Source of the DNA: Actinoalloteichus caeruleus DSM 43889
Lineage (GTDB): Bacteria > Actinomycetota > Actinomycetes > Mycobacteriales > Pseudonocardiaceae
Length of the DNA: 64,000 bases
Direction: 5' to 3'
Assembly (NCBI RefSeq): GCF_000429185.2
Contig: NZ_AUBJ02000001.1
Span: 372,001 to 436,000 of the forward strand
Position numbers and translations under genes: made by a program. Below are positions 62,920 to 64,000 of the stretch, piece after piece (the stretch's first letter is position 1; each line of letters begins with the position of its first letter). Under the pieces are notes generated by a model that saw nothing but the letters and a program-made list of their open reading frames with translations, did not search any database and had not been told where the DNA came from.

Positions 62920-64000
62920 ATGCCCAGCCCAGAGCACACACGAAAGACGATGATCATCATCGGCGCGGGCCTCGGCGGTCTGTCCACGGGGTGCTACGCG
63001 CAGATGAACGGCTACGAGTCCCGGATGTTCGAGATGCACGAGATCCCCGGTGGGTGCTGCACCGCCTGGGACCGAGGGAACTACACCCTCGACTGCTGCA
63101 TCAGCTGGTTGCTCGGCAACGGCCCCGGCAACGAGATGCACCAGATCTGGTTGGAGCTCGGCGCCCTCCAGGGCAAGGAGATGCGCCACTTCGACGTCTT
63201 CAACATCGTCCGGGGCCGGGACGGCCGAGCGGTCTACTTCTACTCCGACCCCGACCGGTTGGAGGCCCACCTGCTGGAGCTCTCCCCTGGGGACGCCCGG
63301 CTGATCCGGGACTTCTGCCACGGACTGCGCAGGTTCCGCAAGGCCATCAACGTGTACCCGTTCCTGAAACCGGTCGGGTTGATGACGACCTGGCAGAAGT
63401 TGCGCATGTTCGCCTCCTTCGCCCCCTACTTCAACACGGTCCGCAAGTCCATCTCCGTGCTGATGTCGGACTACTCGTCGAAGTTCAGGGACCCCCTGCT
63501 GCGCGAGGCCTTCAACTTCATCCTCTACGAGCGGCACCCCGCCTTCCCGGTGTTGCCGTTCTACTTCCAGCTCGCCTCCCACGCCAACCAGTCCGCCGGG
63601 GTGCCCGAGGGCGGGTCCCTCGGGTTGGCGACCTCCATCGAACAGCGCTACCGCCGGCTGGGTGGCACGGTCACCTACAACGCGAAGGTCGAGGAGATCC
63701 TCGTCGAGAACGACACCGCGGTGGGCGTCCGACTCAGCGACGGGCGGGAGGAACGGGCCGACATCGTGGTCTCCGCCGCCGACGGCCACACCACGATGAC
63801 CAAGTTCCTCAAGGGGCGCTACCTGAACGAGGAGTACCGGCAGCTCTACACCGACACGATCACCAAACCCGGCATGGTCTTCCCCGGGTACTTCACCCTG
63901 TTCCTCGGTCTCCGGCGGCCCTTCCCTGAGGGCGACCCGTGCACGACGTACCTGTTGGAGGACGAGGAGGCGAAGGACCTCCTCGGCATCCGCCACGCCA
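62920..64000 (+). CDS. Second phytoene-desaturase-like FAD oxidoreductase (partial, runs off window)
   Basis: 360 residues are visible with no stop before base 64000. The start MPSPEHTRKTMIIIGAGLGG gives the FAD fold, followed by EMHEIPGGCCTAWDRG; the protein aligns with its neighbour along the whole visible length. ATG 62920 follows AAGGAG (62905-62910), 32 bp after the previous stop. Two adjacent paralogues are typical for PTM clusters making 5/5- or 5/5/6-fused systems; the number of rings cannot be read from sequence alone. Confidence 0.9.
   Translation, partial: MPSPEHTRKTMIIIGAGLGGLSTGCYAQMNGYESRMFEMHEIPGGCCTAWDRGNYTLDCCISWLLGNGPGNEMHQIWLELGALQGKEMRHFDVFNIVRGRDGRAVYFYSDPDRLEAHLLELSPGDARLIRDFCHGLRRFRKAINVYPFLKPVGLMTTWQKLRMFASFAPYFNTVRKSISVLMSDYSSKFRDPLLREAFNFILYERHPAFPVLPFYFQLASHANQSAGVPEGGSLGLATSIEQRYRRLGGTVTYNAKVEEILVENDTAVGVRLSDGREERADIVVSAADGHTTMTKFLKGRYLNEEYRQLYTDTITKPGMVFPGYFTLFLGLRRPFPEGDPCTTYLLEDEEAKDLLGIRHA

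Overview
This 64-kb window is chromosomal DNA of a very GC-rich actinomycete, most probably a Pseudonocardiaceae-type filamentous genus (inference). Supporting this are a complete Pup-proteasome locus, pafBC, helY, rbpA, separate lnt and ppm1 genes, DUF3558/DUF1707/DUF4333 proteins, many GTG starts, and at least fourteen genes whose start codon lies only 6-8 nt after a TANNNT -10 hexamer (leaderless mRNAs).

Region 1 (1-18.2 kb) is the Pup-proteasome locus: mpa, then a small insert (lipoprotein, aldo/keto reductase, Nudix hydrolase), dop-pup-prcB-prcA, a universal stress protein and a PAP2-diacylglycerol kinase fusion, pafA, pafB-pafC, a small membrane protein, tatA and helY. tatC, which commonly sits between tatA and helY, is absent from this spot. 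Pup ends in Gln, so Dop must deamidate it before PafA can attach it to substrates; Mpa, ending in a Gln-Tyr-Leu tail, delivers them to PrcBA.

Region 2 (18.2-48.1 kb) is mixed core metabolism and envelope: DUF4333 protein, Eis-like acetyltransferase, holin-4 membrane protein, 5'-3' exonuclease, M24 peptidase with an Lrp regulator, an unusual ABC exporter (two different ATPases, one FtsX permease) with an SGNH hydrolase, KamA-type radical SAM enzyme, FxsA, amidohydrolase, DUF1707 protein, lnt, ppm1, rbpA (with a sigma-R-type promoter), thymidine kinase, a Cys-rich small protein, PAS-PAS-GGDEF-EAL protein, VOC protein, tyrosine recombinase, a two-component system, malic enzyme, and tag beside a decayed alkB pseudogene.

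Region 3 (48.5-64 kb) is the edge of a secondary-metabolite cluster. After a GT-B-type glycosyltransferase, a lone truncated DUF4096 transposase domain and a gene-free stretch of about 1 kb with an AT-rich part, there is a 3,124-residue KS-AT-DH-KR-ACP-C-A-PCP-TE synthase whose adenylation pocket reads as the L-ornithine code. It is followed, with overlap, by two paralogous phytoene-desaturase-like FAD oxidoreductases; the second runs off the window. This is the signature of a polycyclic tetramate macrolactam (PTM; ikarugamycin/frontalamide/HSAF type) cluster.

Three otherwise well-conserved genes (pafB, tatA, lnt) are broken by four single-base losses in or beside C/G runs. Because all are -1 shifts, sequencing or assembly error is more likely than real gene loss. 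The alkB remnant is different: it has shifts, an internal deletion and a lost iron ligand.
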